From assembly GCA_035541775.1 (NCBI GenBank), contig DATKMP010000209.1, positions 1 through 7,478 on the forward strand: a stretch of 7,478 nucleotides of DNA. The letters run 5' to 3'. This DNA is from DATKMP01 sp035541775 (GTDB lineage Bacteria > Bacteroidota > Ignavibacteria > UBA10030). The notes beneath the pieces are model-generated. The model ran no database searches. It was given only the letters and a program-made list of their open reading frames with translations, and was not told the DNA's origin. Position numbers and translations under genes: made by a program. Shown here piece by piece: positions 5,200 through 7,478 of this stretch (position 1 is the first letter of the stretch; the number at the start of each line of letters is the position of its first letter).

Positions 5200-5865
5200 A
5201 TGACCATAAACCAAGCCAATAAGCGGGCGATGTTTGGAAGAATTGCAGCCGTCATCAATCAACATATCGTTTTCTTTGCAGGCCTTGCCGCCTTTGCCTC
5301 GGCATTCGAGCATTTCCAAAATCTCTTAGAGGAAATAGATAGTGCTGCCGACGAAAAATCAGGTGAATTGAAAATTCGAGATGCATCGGAAGAAATGTTG
5401 ATCAATGCTTTGATGGAAGTTGCGCCGGCGTTATGCTCGTACGCAAAGAAAGCAAAACTTCCCGACGTAAAATCTGAAGCATGCATCACACGATCGGAAT
5501 TAGAACATTTGGCATTAATCGATTTGGGGCAAAAAGCGAAAGCCCTTGCAGAATTGGCGGGAAGGTATGCTGCACTTCTCGGGCCGCATGGTGCGGATAC
5601 TCATTCCGTGGCGAAGATGAATGTTGCATTATCCAAATTTCTTTCCGCCGCCGCTTTGTGCAGTGAAGGGCCGAAGATGAATCTTACCCATGCAATAACT
5701 TCACTGCGAAATTTGTTTCAAAGTGCCGATACGGTATTGAGCGAACAACTCGATACCATGGTCGAAACTCTCAAACGCAAACATCCGGAATTTTATCGCG
5801 AATATCGTGCAGCACGCGAGGTATGTTCAAGTGTTGAACAAGTGGCTGCAACGGCAGCGGTATAA
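5200..5865 (+). CDS. Hypothetical helical protein, function unknown
   Basis: I cannot assign a function. The 221-residue product looks soluble and nearly all alpha-helical. An Ala/Phe-rich amphipathic segment lies at about 15-45 (INQHIVFFAGLAAFASAF), too interrupted for a clear membrane span or signal peptide. Long Ala/Leu/Glu/Lys helices follow at 60-85, 98-127, 138-155 and 160-195. The C-terminus has HPEFYREYRAAREV at 195-208, then a short Val/Ala-rich end. The pattern of a LF...AD..L...LD..V..L stretch, then P-x-FY..Y..AR, resembles from memory a group of uncharacterised hypothetical proteins often seen in Bacteroidota genomes. That link is recollection, not a search. Four cysteines (79, 95, 154, 209) are spread without a metal motif. 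It has its own promoter, operator-like palindrome, strong ribosome-binding site and terminator, so it is probably a single-gene transcription unit. Base composition looks like its neighbours. Confidence 0.85.
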   Translation: MTINQANKRAMFGRIAAVINQHIVFFAGLAAFASAFEHFQNLLEEIDSAADEKSGELKIRDASEEMLINALMEVAPALCSYAKKAKLPDVKSEACITRSELEHLALIDLGQKAKALAELAGRYAALLGPHGADTHSVAKMNVALSKFLSAAALCSEGPKMNLTHAITSLRNLFQSADTVLSEQLDTMVETLKRKHPEFYREYRAAREVCSSVEQVAATAAV

Positions 5866-5912
5866 AAATAGAGGTCGGTTCAGATTCGGTCAATCGATCC
5901 AGTGCGGTATGC

Positions 5913-5941
5913 AAAGGCGAAGCATGGTCTTCGCCTTTTTT
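5913..5941 (+). terminator. Rho-independent terminator after the gene at 5200
   Basis: AAAGGCGAAG (5913-5922) and CTTCGCCTTT (5929-5938) form a perfect 10-bp stem with the 6-nt loop CATGGT. Six T follow in the run 5936-5941. It lies 47 nt after the stop codon and separates this gene from the TerC-family gene. Confidence 0.93.
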
Positions 5942-5975
5942 ATTTCATGATCACGATGATCGCTGAAATTGTTGT

Positions 5976-6003
5976 TTGAAATGTCTCTTGTTCCTCGTAT
6001 ATT
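5976..6003 (+). promoter_or_regulatory. Candidate promoter of the TerC-family gene
   Basis: TTGAAA (5976-5981, five of six matches to TTGACA) and TATATT (5998-6003, five of six matches to TATAAT) are 16 bp apart. Transcription would begin near 6010, about 32 nt before the GTG start. The T of the upstream in-frame TTG (5976) is the first base of this -35, which argues against translation from that TTG. Confidence 0.6.
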
Positions 6004-6030
6004 CTACTCACAAAAATTGTTGTCGTAAAA

Positions 6031-6034
6031 AGGA
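6031..6034 (+). promoter_or_regulatory. Ribosome-binding site deciding the TerC-family start
   Basis: AGGA, within AAAAAGGAACG, is 7 nt before the GTG at 6042 but 19 nt before the ATG at 6054. This favours GTG 6042 as the start. Confidence 0.65.
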
Positions 6035-6041
6035 ACGAAAC

Positions 6042-6965
6042 GTGCATACTCCGATGATCTGGGTCGGTTTTAACATTTTTATTGTTTTCCTGTTGATGCT
6101 GGATTTGATGGTGTTCAACAAGAAGCCCCATGAGGTGTCGATCAAGGAAGCGTTGATTTGGAGCAGTATCTGGATTTCGCTTGCGATGTGTTTTAATGTC
6201 GTCGTGTATTATTGGTTTGGATATGATTTGGCGTTGCAATATTTTACGGGGTACGTCATTGAAAAATCGTTGAGCGTCGATAATCTTTTTGTTTTTCTTT
6301 TGTTGTTTTCGTTTTTTAAAGTTCCGCCTCAATACCAACATAAAGTATTGTACTGGGGAATTTTGAGCGCATTGGTGATGCGGGGCGTTCTCATTCTGCT
6401 GGGCGCTGCGCTGGTGGTGAAGTTTCACTGGATTTTACTGGTGTTCGGTGCCTTTCTTGTGGTAACGGGGATTAAAATGGCGTTCCAAAAAGAAGAGAAA
6501 GAAATTCATCCCGAACGAAATCTTGTTGTGCGGATGTTTAAGAAAATTATTCCTGTAACGTCCGGTTATCATCAAGAAAAATTTTTTATCACGATCAATA
6601 AAAAACGCTACGCAACATTGTTGATCATCGTATTAATTGTCGTGGAAACAACCGATTTGTTGTTTGCCGTAGATTCAATTCCTGCTGTCTTTGCGGTTTC
6701 TACCGATTCATTCATCATTTATTCCTCCAATGTTTTTGCGATTCTCGGATTGCGGTCGCTGTATTTTGCTCTGGCAGGGATGATCAATATGTTCTATTAC
6801 TTACGCCATGGACTCTCGGTGATATTGACCTTCATCGGTTTAAAAATGCTGGTTGCAGATATTTTTCCGATTCCCATCGGCGTGGCTCTTGGCGTCGTAG
6901 GATCCGTTCTTGTTCTTGCGGTTATCGCTTCAATGGTCCGGATGAAACGTTTACAGCACAAATAA
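6042..6965 (+). CDS. TerC/Alx-family integral membrane protein
   Basis: A polytopic inner-membrane protein of the TerC family (E. coli Alx type). Members are linked to manganese export and homeostasis and, for TerC itself, tellurite resistance. From GTG 6042 it has 307 residues, close to the usual 300-320. Hydrophobic spans lie at about 5-24, 36-58, 64-92, 104-124, 128-146, 190-218, 226-248, 258-272 and 277-299. Family motifs are EKSLSVDNLFVF (74-85), the HPERN loop (156-160), ETTDLLFAVDS (202-212) and SNVFAILGLR (229-238). The intramembrane acidic residues of the EKS..DN and ETTD..FAVD motifs are likely metal-coordinating, by analogy. A longer form from TTG 5976 is disfavoured, because its first 22 residues are polar, are unlike family N-termini and overlap the promoter. 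ATG 6054 would give a 303-residue product that starts like many homologues. The gene follows a terminator and has its own promoter. Specificity (Mn or other) is not shown by sequence. Confidence 0.92.
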   Translation: MHTPMIWVGFNIFIVFLLMLDLMVFNKKPHEVSIKEALIWSSIWISLAMCFNVVVYYWFGYDLALQYFTGYVIEKSLSVDNLFVFLLLFSFFKVPPQYQHKVLYWGILSALVMRGVLILLGAALVVKFHWILLVFGAFLVVTGIKMAFQKEEKEIHPERNLVVRMFKKIIPVTSGYHQEKFFITINKKRYATLLIIVLIVVETTDLLFAVDSIPAVFAVSTDSFIIYSSNVFAILGLRSLYFALAGMINMFYYLRHGLSVILTFIGLKMLVADIFPIPIGVALGVVGSVLVLAVIASMVRMKRLQHK

Positions 6966-7007
6966 TTTTCGGATGGCAGAAGTGCTGATGTGAAATAGAA
7001 AATTATT
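6961..7007. repeat. Perfect 10-bp inverted repeat between the last two genes
   Basis: AATAATTTTC (6961-6970) and GAAAATTATT (6998-7007) are exact reverse complements across a 27-nt spacer. The left arm covers the stop codon of the TerC-family gene (6963-6965), and the right arm ends at the G-rich ribosome-binding sequence of the next gene. There is no GC-rich stem or T-run, so it is not a typical terminator. It could form an AU-rich RNA hairpin that affects start-site access or transcript stability. Confidence 0.6.
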
Positions 7008-7016
7008 GGGGAAGAT

Positions 7017-7478
7017 ATGAAGATTGTGATTGCAGGAGGAACCGGATTGATCGGCAGGCGATTGATTGCTCAGCTTGTGAATCGCGGAAATGTCGTCACC
7101 GTTCTCACTCGAAATGATTCAACAAACACTTTGCATCCTTCTGTTCGAAACATCCGTTGGAATGTAAATCCATCCGGCGATTGGTGTTCGGAAATTACAT
7201 CTGCAGATGCTGTTATCAATTTAGCCGGTGAATCGATTGCAGCAGGTCGGTGGACGGCAAATCGGAAACGCCGAATTCTTCAAAGCCGTGTACAAAGTAC
7301 GCAGGTCATTGTTTCAGCGATAAAACAATCGCGCCACAAACCGGCAGTCTTCATCAATGCATCCGCTGTTGGATATTACGGAAATGTTCCAGAAGGTGAA
7401 GTGACAGAAGAAACTGTTCATGGTTCGGGATTTCTTGCCGATGTCTGTGAACAATGGGAACGCGAGGCATTCAAAGTG
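7017..7478 (+). CDS. TIGR01777-family epimerase-like SDR protein (N-terminal part)
   Basis: An extended short-chain dehydrogenase/reductase-type protein of the TIGR01777 group (E. coli YfcH, human SDR39U1), annotated as a nucleotide-sugar-epimerase-like oxidoreductase. Its real substrate is unknown. The 154 codons present (family about 300) run in frame off the window edge with no stop. The Rossmann dinucleotide-binding motif GGTGLIG is at residues 7-13 after the first beta strand. INLAGESI is at 67-74, RWT at 78-80, and an SRVQST segment at 90-95, all typical of this group. SAVGYYG at 116-122 contains the Tyr region of the active site, and FLADVCEQWE is at 139-148. The ATG at 7017 is preceded by GGGGAAG at 7008-7014, slightly close, and by a 10-bp inverted repeat. 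It starts 51 nt after the TerC-family gene with no terminator between, so the two may be co-transcribed. Confidence 0.9.
   Translation, partial: MKIVIAGGTGLIGRRLIAQLVNRGNVVTVLTRNDSTNTLHPSVRNIRWNVNPSGDWCSEITSADAVINLAGESIAAGRWTANRKRRILQSRVQSTQVIVSAIKQSRHKPAVFINASAVGYYGNVPEGEVTEETVHGSGFLADVCEQWEREAFKV

Noticed and set aside
5976..6041. Longer TerC-family protein from TTG at 5976
   Set aside because: The TTG lies in the best -35 hexamer, no ribosome-binding site precedes it, and the added 22 residues are unlike family N-termini; GTG 6042 has AGGA 7 nt upstream.
5942..6041. yybP-ykoY manganese riboswitch or Alx-type pH-responsive leader before the TerC-family gene
   Set aside because: The likely leader is only about 32 nt and I see no conserved riboswitch segments or a hairpin followed by a T-run in the gap.
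1..7478. CRISPR array or defence system
   Set aside because: No regularly spaced repeats of suitable length and no nuclease or defence-type domains; all recognisable genes are metabolic or stress-related.

Overview
The window carries most of a bacterial SUF iron-sulfur (Fe-S) cluster assembly operon, followed by an Fe/Mn-family superoxide dismutase, an uncharacterised helical protein, a TerC/Alx-family membrane protein and the start of a TIGR01777-type nucleotide-sugar-epimerase-like gene. All genes are on the + strand. The organism is a bacterium of intermediate GC content (judged by eye) with Shine-Dalgarno-type start sites. Two things point weakly to the Bacteroidota/Chlorobiota/Ignavibacteria (FCB) side of the tree: the SufU-type SUF operon with a linked SufT, and a helical protein that resembles hypothetical proteins I recall from Bacteroidota. 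This is inference, not proof.

Region 1 (1-4057) is the SUF operon: sufC (3' end only), sufD, sufS, sufU, an A-type carrier (IscA/SufA/ErpA-like) and sufT. sufD-sufS and sufS-sufU each overlap by 8 nt, and the carrier and sufT are 2 nt apart, so translation is probably coupled. SufS (cysteine desulfurase) passes sulfur to SufU, a zinc-dependent sulfur-transfer partner. The cluster is built on SufBCD (sufB is presumably just upstream) and delivered by the A-type carrier and SufT. The carrier has an unusual cysteine-rich tail made of four tandem 7-residue units.

Region 2 (4058-4850) holds a divergent superoxide dismutase with a good ribosome-binding site and a rho-independent terminator. It has all four metal ligands but unusual second-shell residues. 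Superoxide destroys exposed Fe-S clusters, so its place after the suf genes makes biological sense.

Region 3 (4851-5941) is a roughly 350-bp non-coding stretch rich in inverted repeats. It leads into a 221-residue protein of unknown function with its own candidate promoter, a palindromic candidate operator, a strong ribosome-binding site and a strong terminator. It looks like an independently regulated single-gene unit.

Region 4 (5942-7478) begins with a good promoter for the TerC/Alx-family gene, best read from a GTG start at 6042. A perfect 10-bp inverted repeat follows, spanning the gap to the last gene, which runs off the window edge. I did not find a convincing new multi-gene system. 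The most unusual items are the cysteine-repeat tail of the A-type carrier, the altered dismutase active site, and the inverted-repeat-rich control region of the unknown gene.
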